A DNA stretch of 14,307 nt, taken from positions 1-14,307 of the forward strand of contig JAHFBU010000014.1 in assembly GCA_023249795.1 (NCBI GenBank), in the 5' to 3' direction. The translations under genes were made by a program, and so were the position numbers. The stretch is from Syntrophaceae bacterium. GTDB taxonomy: Bacteria; Desulfobacterota; Syntrophia; Syntrophales; UBA5619. The notes below the pieces were generated by a model that worked only from the letters and a program-made list of their open reading frames with translations, made no database searches and had not been told where the DNA came from. How positions within the stretch are numbered: the stretch's first letter is position 1; each line of letters opens with the position of its first letter. Shown one piece after another: positions 7,077-14,307 of the stretch.

Positions 7077-7100
7077 CTCTCGTGTCAAGCACGGAATGAC
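7077..7100 (-). repeat. Second, related dispersed repeat unit, degenerate
   Basis: On the minus strand GTCATTCCGTGCTTGACACG resembles the common intergenic unit GTCATTCCGTGCTTGACACGGAA, with the last arm altered to GAGAG. It shares GGAATGACA (plus strand) with the dRS3-like unit at 7039-7065, so the gap holds a head-to-tail pair of related elements. Confidence 0.6.
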
Positions 7101-7110
7101 AGGAGAGAAA

Positions 7111-10074
7111 TTAATAGGCCAGCGGTTTCTGCCAGGCCGCCTTGAGCGAGGCGAGGCTCTCTTCAATGATCTTCTGCCCCCCGAGGCATTCAATCCGAAG
7201 AACACCCTCCGGAATGACCTTGCCGATCCGGGCGAATGTACAGCCCGCAAGGGCGGCCTCGAAGGCCTGCTGGGCCTCCGGACGTATGGTCGCGATGAAG
7301 CGGCTCTGTGATTCCGAAAAGAGCAGTTCGTCGTTTCTTTCGATCCCCTCGGCCGGGACGGCCTTCAGATCGACCGCAAGGCCCCATTCCCCGGCGAAGG
7401 CCGTCTCCGCCAGCGCCACGCCGAGACCGCCGTCCGAGCAGTCGTGGCAGGAGGCGACAAGCCCCGCCATCATCGCCCGGTGCAGCTTTTCATAGAGCGT
7501 TTTCGCCGCGGCCGCGTTCACCTTCGGAACGCCGTTTCCGATCGCGTCGTTAAGGGCGTACCATTCGGACCCCCCCAATTCCCGGTAGGTCTTCCCAAGG
7601 ATGTAAACAAGATCTCCCGGCCGCTTCACGTCCATCGTCACGGCCTTCCGCACGTCCTCCATTTTCCCCAGCGTGGAGAAGAGCAGCGTGGGAGGGATCG
7701 AGATCCGGACCCCCGCGATCTGGTAGTCGTTCTTCATGCTGTCCTTCCCCGAGATGCAGGGGACGCCGTAGGCCGTCGTCAGGTCGTAGAGGGCCTCGTT
7801 CGCCCGGACGAGCTGGGCAAGCTTGTACTCCCCGTCAGGCGTCTTCTCCGATTGGACCGGGTCGCACCAGCAGAAGTTGTCGAGACCGGCCAGGCGGTCG
7901 AGGGGAGCGCCGACGGCGACGGCATTCCGAACCGCCTCGTCGATTGCACAGGCGGCCATGTGATACGCGTCGATGTCGCTGTAGCGCGGGCAGAGGCCGT
8001 TGGCAACGACGATCCCTTCAAAGGAGTCCAGAAGCGGCCGGAGGACGGCGGCGTCGCTCGGGCCGTCGTTCACCGCGCCGGTCAGAGGCTTGACGACGCT
8101 TCCCCCCTGGACCTCATGGTCGTACTGGCGGACGACCGACTCCTTGCTGCAGATATTGAGGCGGGAGAGCATCGCCTTGAGGGCGGCTCCCAGATCGGAC
8201 GGTTCGGAAAAGTCCGGTTCCGGATGGCACGGTAGCGTCCAGACCGCCCGGAGGTTCATCTGCGGAAGGCCGTCGTGGAGGAAGCACATCTCGATCAGGG
8301 CCACGGTCTGATCCCCATAGCGAACGTGGAACAAGCCCGAATCCGTATAGCGCCCGACCACCGTCGCCTCCACGTCCATCTTCCGGGCAAGTTCGAGGAA
8401 TTCGTCGCGCTTCGCCGGGTCGACGGCAAGGGTCATCCGCTCCTGGGACTCGGAGATAAGGATCTCCCAGGGGTTCAGCCCCGGATACTTGAGCGGCGCA
8501 TTCTTCAGGTCGAGTTCGCACCCTCCTGAGAGGCAAGCCGTCTCGCCCACGGAAGAGGAGAGGCCGCCGGCGCCGTTGTCGGTGATGGCGCGGTAGAGGC
8601 CGCGATCGCGGGCGATAAGAAGGAAGTCGGTCATCTTCTTCTGAGTGATCGGGTCGCCGATCTGGACGGCCGTGACGGGGGATCCCTCGTGGAGCTCCTC
8701 GGAGGAGAAGGTGGCCCCGTGGATCCCGTCCTTCCCGATCCGCCCGCCGGTCATGACGATCAGGTCGCCCGGCAGAATCTCCTTCGTGTGGGTGGGAACG
8801 CCTGCGATCCGCGAAGGCATGATCCCTCCCGTCCCGCAATAGACCAGCGGTTTGCCGAGATAGCGTTTATCAAAAACGATGCAGCCGTTGACGGTCGGAA
8901 TGCCGCTTTTGTTGCCGCCGTGCTCCACCCCTTCCCGCACCCCCTCGAAGATTCGCCGCGGATGGAGGATCCGCTTCGGCAGGGGGGCGTCGTAGTCGGG
9001 CGGTGCAAAACAGAAGACGTCCGTGTTGAAGATGAGCTTCGCCCCCTTTCCGCAGCCGAAGGGGTCGCGATTCACGCCGACGATGCCGGTGAGCGCCCCG
9101 CCGTAGGGGTCGAGCGCCGAGGGGGAGTTATGGGTCTCAACCTTGAAGACGAGGTTCCAGCCGTCGTTGAAGCGGATGATCCCCGCGTTATCGACGAAAA
9201 CGGAGAGGCACCAGTCGCCCGCGCCCATCCGCTCCCGGATCTCCCTGGTCGCTTTCTTGATACAGGAGCTAAAAAGGGAGTCGATCTCCCGGGTGTCTCC
9301 TTCGCCCTCATAAGTGATCCGGGCGTTGAAGATCTTGTGCTTGCAGTGTTCGGACCAGGTCTGCGCAATGCATTCCAGTTCCGCGTCGGTCATGGCGGCC
9401 CCCAGACCGGCCTTTTTCCGCCGGGCAAGAACGGCATCGTTTTTCAAATAGTCCCGGAGGATCCGCATCTCATCGAGGGTCAGGGCAAGGACCCGCTCCT
9501 GGCTGATTCGGATGAGTTCCGCGTCAGGAACGTTAAGGTCGATCTCTTCCGTCCTCGGACAATTTTCTCCCAGCACGCGCGGCACGTAGGGTTTGATCCC
9601 CGCCGCCGTGTCCCATGTCTTTCCGTCGAAAATATCGTAATGCTGGATCAGGTCATTGGCGAGCAGCTCGGAGGCGATCCGTTCCGCATCCGCCCGCGTC
9701 AAGGAACCGCAAATGACGTACTGTCGGGAGGTGTAAACCCGGGTCGGCTTCCCGGTAAGAAGCGCGATGGCCTCACACGCGGTTTTTCCAACATTGTCCG
9801 TGACGCCGGGGCGGAACCCCACCTCGATGAGCCAGTCGAACCCCCGCGCAATCCCGCAGTCGATTGCGGTTTCCTGGATCACCGGGTCCGAGAGGGGACC
9901 GCAGGCTGCCGCATCGAGATCGGATGGCCCAAGGTCGCTGTCGATGGTGTATATCTCAATGGTTTTTACGGAATCCGCGGGGATGCGGAGGTCGTTGTTG
10001 ATTCTCTTTTTGATCTTTTCGCCGAGGGCATCTCTGACACCCTCCCTGAAACCGATTTCGATGCGATGGGCCAT
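7111..10074 (-). CDS. purL: FGAM synthase, PurL with N-terminal PurS-like domains
   Basis: PurL makes FGAM from FGAR, ATP and ammonia supplied by PurQ. The 987-residue protein starts with two tandem PurS-like segments, about 1-50 (HRIEIGFREGVRDALG) and 79-160 (FDWLIEVGFRPGVTDNVG). A linker follows, then the synthetase core with SEHCKHKIF, VETHNSPSALDPYGGA, GVNRDPFGCGKGAKL, HGGNKSGIPT, DNGAGGLSSSVGE and HDCSDGGLGVALAE. It lacks the glutaminase domain, which is the separate purQ. PurL plus PurQ (987 + 275) is about the size of single-chain PurL of Enterobacteria. I chose the ATG at 10074 because the PurS domain begins there and GGGAG lies 6 bases upstream. An in-frame GTG at 10200 would overlap the nitroreductase promoter and add 42 residues without similarity to the family that I can see. 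Confidence 0.95.
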   Translation of the reverse strand: MAHRIEIGFREGVRDALGEKIKKRINNDLRIPADSVKTIEIYTIDSDLGPSDLDAAACGPLSDPVIQETAIDCGIARGFDWLIEVGFRPGVTDNVGKTACEAIALLTGKPTRVYTSRQYVICGSLTRADAERIASELLANDLIQHYDIFDGKTWDTAAGIKPYVPRVLGENCPRTEEIDLNVPDAELIRISQERVLALTLDEMRILRDYLKNDAVLARRKKAGLGAAMTDAELECIAQTWSEHCKHKIFNARITYEGEGDTREIDSLFSSCIKKATREIRERMGAGDWCLSVFVDNAGIIRFNDGWNLVFKVETHNSPSALDPYGGALTGIVGVNRDPFGCGKGAKLIFNTDVFCFAPPDYDAPLPKRILHPRRIFEGVREGVEHGGNKSGIPTVNGCIVFDKRYLGKPLVYCGTGGIMPSRIAGVPTHTKEILPGDLIVMTGGRIGKDGIHGATFSSEELHEGSPVTAVQIGDPITQKKMTDFLLIARDRGLYRAITDNGAGGLSSSVGETACLSGGCELDLKNAPLKYPGLNPWEILISESQERMTLAVDPAKRDEFLELARKMDVEATVVGRYTDSGLFHVRYGDQTVALIEMCFLHDGLPQMNLRAVWTLPCHPEPDFSEPSDLGAALKAMLSRLNICSKESVVRQYDHEVQGGSVVKPLTGAVNDGPSDAAVLRPLLDSFEGIVVANGLCPRYSDIDAYHMAACAIDEAVRNAVAVGAPLDRLAGLDNFCWCDPVQSEKTPDGEYKLAQLVRANEALYDLTTAYGVPCISGKDSMKNDYQIAGVRISIPPTLLFSTLGKMEDVRKAVTMDVKRPGDLVYILGKTYRELGGSEWYALNDAIGNGVPKVNAAAAKTLYEKLHRAMMAGLVASCHDCSDGGLGVALAETAFAGEWGLAVDLKAVPAEGIERNDELLFSESQSRFIATIRPEAQQAFEAALAGCTFARIGKVIPEGVLRIECLGGQKIIEESLASLKAAWQKPLAY

Positions 10075-10126
10075 CTCCTTCTCCCGGGCAGCCTCTTTAA
10101 GGCGCAATGATTCACTGTGACGGGTG

Positions 10127-10155
10127 TACATAACAGATGCCCGTATAAAAGGCAA
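10127..10155 (-). promoter_or_regulatory. Candidate sigma70-like promoter for purL-purQ
   Basis: On the minus strand TTGCCT (10155-10150) and TATGTA (10132-10127) are 17 bases apart, giving a leader of about 45-50 bases to the ATG at 10074. The -10 match is moderate. If real, it argues against the upstream GTG start at 10200. Confidence 0.4.
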
Positions 10156-10189
10156 CGGAGAGAGTTCCGCAATAAAGCCATCCGCCGGC

Positions 10190-10219
10190 TTGACAGGCAC
10201 GGCCCTTTGCCTCTATAGA
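10190..10219 (+). promoter_or_regulatory. Sigma70-like promoter for the nitroreductase gene
   Basis: TTGACA (10190-10195), an 18-base spacer and TATAGA (10214-10219) form a near-consensus promoter. Transcription would begin near 10226, about 26 bases before the ATG at 10252. It is divergent from the purL promoter. Confidence 0.7.
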
Positions 10220-10237
10220 TCGACTCAACCATTCAAA

Positions 10238-10245
10238 TAAGGAGG
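10238..10245 (+). promoter_or_regulatory. Ribosome binding site that decides the nitroreductase start
   Basis: TAAGGAGG ends 6 bases before the ATG at 10252 but directly abuts the in-frame ATG at 10246, so 10252 is the likelier start. Confidence 0.75.
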
Positions 10246-10251
10246 ATGCCC

Positions 10252-10815
10252 ATGGATTTCAAAACCCTTTTGTCGAACCGGCGCTCCATCCGGGATTTTC
10301 AGGACAGGGACGTTCCCTTACCGGTCATCCAGGAAATTCTTGAGGATACCTGCCTGGCGCCGACGGCCAGCAACGGACAGCCCTGCCGTTTCATCATCAT
10401 CCGCAACCGGGAGGTGATGAAACGGATCTCCGATGAGAGCAAGGGCAATCTGCTTGCCGATATCGCCGGGAATCCCGATGCGCCGATAAAGATTTATGAG
10501 GCGGCACTGCGGGACGATGCTTTCAATGTTTTCTACAATGCCCCCTGTCTTATTCTCATCATCGGTTCTCAGGAGGTTCTGTCGCTGGAGATCGACTGCG
10601 CTCTGACGGCAGCCTACCTCATGTTTTCGGCCGCTTCCCGAGGGCTGGGAACCTGCTGGGTTGCGCTGGGCGCCCGTATCCGCAACCCGGAAATCCTGCG
10701 GGAAATAGGTATTCCCAAGGGCTGTGCGATCGTTGCGCCGGTCATTCTCGGCTACCCCAAGGCCGTTCCGCCGGCCTCGGCGAGACACATGCCCGATATC
10801 GTCCGGGAGATCTGA
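10252..10815 (+). CDS. Nitroreductase-family flavoprotein
   Basis: The 187-residue product belongs to the FMN-dependent nitroreductase fold, which reduces nitroaromatics, quinones or other acceptors with NAD(P)H, usually as a dimer in the cytoplasm. The N-terminal RRSIRDF (10-16) and APTASNGQPCRF (36-47) match the FMN phosphate-binding and substrate-side motifs. GLGTCWVALG in the middle and PVILGYPK near the C-terminus are also typical. The length fits the short nitroreductases common in anaerobes. It has its own strong promoter and ribosome binding site and diverges from purL, so it is probably monocistronic. It ends 29 bases before the stop of the convergent phosphodiesterase gene, with no strong terminator visible between them. 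The true substrate cannot be read from the sequence. Confidence 0.9.
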   Translation: MDFKTLLSNRRSIRDFQDRDVPLPVIQEILEDTCLAPTASNGQPCRFIIIRNREVMKRISDESKGNLLADIAGNPDAPIKIYEAALRDDAFNVFYNAPCLILIIGSQEVLSLEIDCALTAAYLMFSAASRGLGTCWVALGARIRNPEILREIGIPKGCAIVAPVILGYPKAVPPASARHMPDIVREI

Positions 10816-10844
10816 ACCCTATCCACACGGTTCACAACCCGGTT

Positions 10845-11561
10845 TCACTGTTCTGAAAACAGAGAGAGGTCGTTCACCATCGCGCCGTCCACATAACCCG
10901 AGGCGCGGTACGCTTTGAGGATTTCCCGGTCCTTTACGACCCACGGATAGACCTGGATGCCTCGGGATTTTGCCCACCGGAGCTGGCCGGCTTCGACGGC
11001 ATCCGCGCCGGGGTGGACGGAATAAACGCCGAGCGCTTGAACTTCATCCGCGAAGCGGGGCCGGACCGTATCGTACAGCATGCCCGTTCGGACGGAACCG
11101 GCAATCCGCTTCAATCCGGCGAGGGCGTCGTGGTCAAAGGAGGAGACGATGACGCGGTCCGTAAAGTGCGTCTCCTGAAGCAGCTCGGCCAGTCTTCGCT
11201 CGATCCCATCGTTTCGGACCGGACCTTTCTTGATCTCGATATTGAGCATCACCCGGTTACCGGCCCATGCGATCGCCTCATCGAGTGTCGGGATTTCGAC
11301 AAAACCGAATCCCGCCATCCGGTTGTTGTAACTGTATCGTTTCAGCTCCCCCAGGGAGAGGCCCGACACGGCGCCCGTTCCGTCCGCGGTGCGATCGATC
11401 CTCTCATCATGGATGACGACCAGCCATCCGTCACGCGAGAGGCGCACGTCCAGCTCGATCATGTCCGCACCGGCGGCCGCGGCCTTCTCAAACGCCAGAA
11501 TTGTATTTTCCGGGTATTTTGAAGAGTATCCCCGATGCGCGATCTTCAGAAATGAAACCAT
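10845..11561 (-). CDS. Glycerophosphodiester phosphodiesterase
   Basis: The enzyme hydrolyses glycerophosphodiesters, the deacylation products of phospholipids, to glycerol-3-phosphate and an alcohol. The 238-residue protein shows the full GDPD pattern: His9-Arg10-Gly11, PENT (17-20), Glu36 and Asp38 in IELDV, SRDGWLVVIHDE with His51, and Glu109/Lys111 in NIEIKKG. These are the metal and catalytic residues of the TIM-barrel family. There is no signal peptide, so it should act in the cytoplasm, like E. coli UgpQ rather than GlpQ. I chose ATG 11561 because the family starts within a few residues of the HRG motif and GAAGG lies just upstream. A GTG at 11618 would add 19 residues of no evident family character. 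It is convergent with the nitroreductase and divergent from the FBPase gene. Confidence 0.92.
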   Translation of the reverse strand: MVSFLKIAHRGYSSKYPENTILAFEKAAAAGADMIELDVRLSRDGWLVVIHDERIDRTADGTGAVSGLSLGELKRYSYNNRMAGFGFVEIPTLDEAIAWAGNRVMLNIEIKKGPVRNDGIERRLAELLQETHFTDRVIVSSFDHDALAGLKRIAGSVRTGMLYDTVRPRFADEVQALGVYSVHPGADAVEAGQLRWAKSRGIQVYPWVVKDREILKAYRASGYVDGAMVNDLSLFSEQ

Positions 11562-11861
11562 GACGCCTTCGAAATTAAGAGTGCTAAAATTGTAATTCTG
11601 GAACGGCCGAAGTGGCACTGTCGTCTATAATGAATGCCGGAGGATGTCAATCACCGGGCCGGTATCCGGTTTTCATCTCCGTCCTGGCCGGTAAAAAGAG
11701 ATTGCATTCTGACCGATATTTTTTTATCTATACTCCGGCGAAAACATGCCGGTAGGGAAGCGCTCCGGCGCAGGTTCTTCCCCACGGTATCAGATAAAAC
11801 CATTCGTGCAGCATGTCTCGATCCGGTGGCCGTTCTCTTCAATTCACGGAGGAAACAAACA
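11562..11861. other. Divergent intergenic region between the GDPD and FBPase genes
   Basis: Three hundred bases separate the two divergent starts. The plus-strand frame through it is open but shows no FBPase character, so I do not count it as coding. It holds one candidate promoter for the right-hand operon (11702-11730) and a run of seven or more T residues inside that promoter's spacer. I see no operator palindrome I can name. Confidence 0.5.
11702..11730 (+). promoter_or_regulatory. Candidate sigma70-like promoter for fbp and the aldolase gene
   Basis: TTGCAT (11702-11707) and TATCTA (11725-11730) are 17 bases apart; the leader would be about 125 bases. The match is moderate and unconfirmed. 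Confidence 0.35.
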
Positions 11862-12800
11862 ATGGGTGATGGGATATCGGACTACACCAGGTATGTCGTG
11901 GATCTGCGTCGCCAGATGTGGATGGACGGCGTGGAGGAAGAACTTCGCCGGCTCATCTGGCAGATTGGGGTCACGGGGAAATACATCTCCGCCAAGATTC
12001 ATGAATCGAACCGGAAACTGGCGGGTTTCAAAAACCTCTATGGGGAGGAACAGCTCTCGCTCGACCGGAGTTCCGACGAGATCATGAAGAACCAGCTGCA
12101 GTTTTCGGGCTTCGTCCGTGAGTACGTCTCGGAGGAGCAGGACTCTGTCATCCTGCTCGGCAAGGGGCGGGAGAAATACTTCGTCACGGCGGATCCACTG
12201 GACGGCTCTTCCCTGGTCGATACCAACCTCGCCATCGGGACGATCATCGGCATTCACAAGGAGTCGGTCTTTTCGCGGGGAAGAGATACGATGGTGGCGG
12301 CACTCTACATCACCTATGGACCGCTCATCACGATGGTCTACTCGGCAGGCAAGGGAGCCCATGAGTTCGTCCTGAACCGGGAGGGGGAATACGTCCTCTC
12401 CGAGGAGAATATCACCATCAAGGAGCGCGGCTCCATCTACAGCCCCGGCGGGCTTCGGAAGGATTGCACGGAGAGCCATCTGAAATTTCTGGAATACCTT
12501 GAAGCGGAGGGTTACAAGCTCCGTTACAGCGGCGGGTTCGTCCCGGACATCAACCAGATCCTGATCAAACGGGGAGGGATCTTCACCTATCCCGCCCTGA
12601 AGAAGAGCCCGTGCGGGAAGTTGCGGCTGCTGTTCGAACTTCAGCCGATGGCCTTCATCATCGAGCAGGCCGGAGGGGTTGCCACGGACGGCCATGAGGC
12701 GATCCTCTCCATCCGGGTGAGCGATCTGGAACAGCGCTGCCCGATCTACATCGGAAGCCGGTTTGAGGTGGAAAAGGCCAAGGAATTTCTGACGGCCTGA
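11862..12800 (+). CDS. fbp: Fructose-1,6-bisphosphatase, class I
   Basis: The enzyme removes the 1-phosphate of fructose-1,6-bisphosphate, the committed step of gluconeogenesis. The 312-residue protein has the class I metal site DPLDGSS (Asp111, Asp114) preceded by the acidic pair Glu91-Glu92. Near the C-terminus come GGIFTYPALKKSPCGKLRLL and PMAFIIEQAGGVATDG, which align closely with animal and plant FBPases. The usual GSMVADVHR segment is GGFVPDINQ here, an unusual variant next to the substrate site. I chose ATG 11862 because GGAGG lies 9 bases before it and the family begins there; the in-frame ATG at 11634 would add 76 residues with no family character. The aldolase-like gene follows 56 bases later on the same strand, so the two probably form an operon. 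Confidence 0.93.
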   Translation: MGDGISDYTRYVVDLRRQMWMDGVEEELRRLIWQIGVTGKYISAKIHESNRKLAGFKNLYGEEQLSLDRSSDEIMKNQLQFSGFVREYVSEEQDSVILLGKGREKYFVTADPLDGSSLVDTNLAIGTIIGIHKESVFSRGRDTMVAALYITYGPLITMVYSAGKGAHEFVLNREGEYVLSEENITIKERGSIYSPGGLRKDCTESHLKFLEYLEAEGYKLRYSGGFVPDINQILIKRGGIFTYPALKKSPCGKLRLLFELQPMAFIIEQAGGVATDGHEAILSIRVSDLEQRCPIYIGSRFEVEKAKEFLTA

Positions 12801-12856
12801 GGAGCCAATACGGCCCGTAAGCCGGTCTCTTTCCCAAGCACAAGCGAGGTGAGTCT

Positions 12857-14242
12857 ATGATCTGCGATAATACGGATTTGCTGAAAAAAGCGGCGGAGGG
12901 GGTGCTGGCCCTTGAGGGGGACAACGTTCGGATTCTGGATGAGGGGCGTCTCCGGGAAGAGCTGATTGACGGTCTGATCCGGACGGCGGTATTTGCCCCC
13001 GGCGAGGAGACGCGGACGGCCGCGCGCTGGCTGATCCGCCGGGCCGGAGCGGCGGCCGGCATTTACTCCGCCTCGATCCAGGGGCTTTACGAGGCGATGG
13101 GACGCAAAGAGGTCTCCGGTTTTACGGTGCCGGCGATCAATGTCCGCGCGCTCACCTACGACACGGCCCAGGCCGTCTTCCGGGCCGCATTGGCTTCCGG
13201 GGCCGGGGCAATGATTTTCGAGATCGCCCGGTCGGAGATCGATTACACCCGCCAGCGGCCGGCGGAGTACACCTGCGCCGTGACGGCGGCGGCCCTGAAG
13301 ACGGGATACCGCGGCCCCCTCTTTCTACAGGGAGACCACTTCCAGGTGGGGGCAAAGAAATACGCGAAGGATCCCGAAGGCGAGGTCAAGGCCGTCAAAG
13401 ATCTGATCTGGGAGGCGATCGACGCGGGCTTCTACAACATCGATATCGACACCTCCACCCTCGTCGACCTGACGGGGGCCACCGTGAAGAGACAGCAGAA
13501 ACTGAACTACGGCCTGGCCGCGGATTTTTCTACGATGATCCGGGATCTGGAACCGGCGGGAGTCACCATCTCCGTCGGCGGGGAGATCGGCGAGGTTGGA
13601 GGGAAAAACAGCACGGTCGAAGAGCTCTACGCCTTCATGGAGGGATATCTGGAAACGCTTCGAAAGAGCGGAACGGGACTGAAGGGGATCAGCAAGATCA
13701 GCGTCCAGACGGGAACGACCCACGGCGGGGTTCCCATGGCCGACGGAAGCGTGGCCACGGTCAAGCTGGATTTCGACACCCTCGAAATGCTCTCCGACGC
13801 GGCAAGAAAGGAATACGGTCTGGCCGGCGCGGTCCAGCACGGCGCCTCCACGCTGCCGGACGAGGCATTCGACCGATTTCCTGCAACCGGGACGGCGGAG
13901 GTCCACCTGGCGACGGGGTTCCAGAATATGGTTTACGACAGCCCGAATTTTCCACCCGCGCTTCGCGGGCAGATCTATGACTACCTGAAACGGGAAGCGG
14001 CTTCCGAACGGAAGGAAGGGGATACGGAGGAGCAGTTCTTCTACAAGACCAGGAAGAAGGGGATCGGTCCCTTCAAGCGGGAGATGTGGGATCTCCCGGA
14101 GATGGTCCGGACGGCGCTGGGCCGGGAGCTGGAGGCGCAATTCGCACTGCTCTTCCGAAAGCTCAACGTGGGCAACACGCTCGATACGGTAAACCGTTTG
14201 GTGACGCCCGTGGATGTCCCGCTGCCCCCTCCGCCGATGTAA
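12857..14242 (+). CDS. Class II (zinc) aldolase-type protein, probably fructose-bisphosphate aldolase
   Basis: The 461-residue protein contains a class II aldolase TIM barrel (about 70-370). Visible metal-site elements are GDHFQVG (Asp160, His161), GGEIGEVGG, GTTHGGVP (His289) and VQHGAST (His328), matching by order and spacing the catalytic Asp and three zinc-ligand His of E. coli FbaA. The VHLATGFQN segment sits where FbaA has its phosphate-binding N-I-D-T-D-T-Q. Two regions are extra: about 70 residues at the N-terminus and about 90 at the C-terminus, ending in a proline-rich VPLPPPPM. The ATG at 12857 has GAGGTGAG just upstream. The neighbour fbp makes fructose-1,6-bisphosphate the likely substrate, but tagatose- or another ketose-bisphosphate remains possible from sequence alone. 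It is probably cytoplasmic and co-transcribed with fbp. Confidence 0.8.
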   Translation: MICDNTDLLKKAAEGVLALEGDNVRILDEGRLREELIDGLIRTAVFAPGEETRTAARWLIRRAGAAAGIYSASIQGLYEAMGRKEVSGFTVPAINVRALTYDTAQAVFRAALASGAGAMIFEIARSEIDYTRQRPAEYTCAVTAAALKTGYRGPLFLQGDHFQVGAKKYAKDPEGEVKAVKDLIWEAIDAGFYNIDIDTSTLVDLTGATVKRQQKLNYGLAADFSTMIRDLEPAGVTISVGGEIGEVGGKNSTVEELYAFMEGYLETLRKSGTGLKGISKISVQTGTTHGGVPMADGSVATVKLDFDTLEMLSDAARKEYGLAGAVQHGASTLPDEAFDRFPATGTAEVHLATGFQNMVYDSPNFPPALRGQIYDYLKREAASERKEGDTEEQFFYKTRKKGIGPFKREMWDLPEMVRTALGRELEAQFALLFRKLNVGNTLDTVNRLVTPVDVPLPPPPM

Positions 14243-14307
14243 TTAAATCAGGAATTGGTCGCGCACGGGATCATTTGGCCCAAAATAAAAAGGGGGGGGC
14301 AATTCGC

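Noticed and set aside
8689..10110. Long plus-strand open frame (473 codons) opposite purL
   Set aside because: It is antisense to strongly conserved PurL motifs and its translation has the composition of a shadow frame.
10075..10200. GTG at 10200 as the start of purL
   Set aside because: The added 42 residues lack PurS character, the GTG overlaps the TTGACA of the divergent nitroreductase promoter, and the ATG at 10074 has a usable ribosome binding site.
10816..10844. Terminator between the convergent nitroreductase and GDPD genes
   Set aside because: Only 5-bp dyads are visible (for example GAACC/GGTTC), with no T-tract.
11634..11861. Upstream ATG at 11634 as the start of fbp
   Set aside because: The added 76 residues do not resemble FBPase, and the ATG at 11862 has GGAGG at 9 bases and matches where the family begins.
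14243..14307. Right-hand end of the window, including a run of eight G
   Set aside because: No stem, promoter or coding start can be supported in these 65 bases; the G-run may simply be an end effect of the assembly.

Overview
The window looks like a chromosomal segment from a GC-rich Gram-negative bacterium, most likely a Desulfobacterota (former Deltaproteobacteria) member such as a Syntrophales or related anaerobe. That placement is inference. It rests on the style of the proteins, on two kinds of dispersed palindromic repeat (a TDCKSVP/TDLQSVP-type element and a GTCATTCC...GGAAT-type element), and on the mix of a GlmS-like long amidotransferase, a PurS-containing PurL with separate PurQ, and a gluconeogenic pair. 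Nothing in the window proves the taxon. Almost all of it is central metabolism.

Layout. Positions 1-3123 (+) hold the 3' part of a long GlmS-like glutamine amidotransferase/sugar isomerase whose N-terminus lies outside the window; its stop codon overlaps the start of pyrG (CTP synthase, 3120-4715, +). A visibly AT-richer block of about 1.5 kb follows (4716-6184). It has a strong, probably bidirectional terminator next to a second hairpin, a small exported protein with two Cys-rich (GLG1/FGFR-type) repeats on the minus strand, and the truncated start of an exported NHL-propeller-like gene, also on the minus strand. Then comes a minus-strand purine operon, purL (10074 down to 7111) followed by purQ (7012 down to 6185), with two short dispersed repeats in the 98-bp gap between them.

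A nitroreductase (10252-10815, +) diverges from purL with its own good sigma70-like promoter. It converges on a cytoplasmic glycerophosphodiester phosphodiesterase (11561 down to 10845). The right end is a probable two-gene operon on the plus strand: class I fructose-1,6-bisphosphatase (11862-12800) and a class II aldolase-type protein with extra N- and C-terminal regions (12857-14242).

How the genes fit together. The GlmS-like enzyme and CTP synthase are both glutamine-dependent and translationally coupled; they would feed amino-sugar and CTP pools. PurL and PurQ together would make FGAM synthase. FBPase and the aldolase-like protein would carry out consecutive gluconeogenic steps, if the aldolase really acts on fructose-1,6-bisphosphate. 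I found no rRNA, tRNA, CRISPR array, intact transposase or phage gene. I see no clear new defence or mobile system. The points most worth a second look are the remodelled GlmS-like protein, a palindromic repeat present twice in frame inside that same gene, the PurS-fused PurL, and the AT-rich island.
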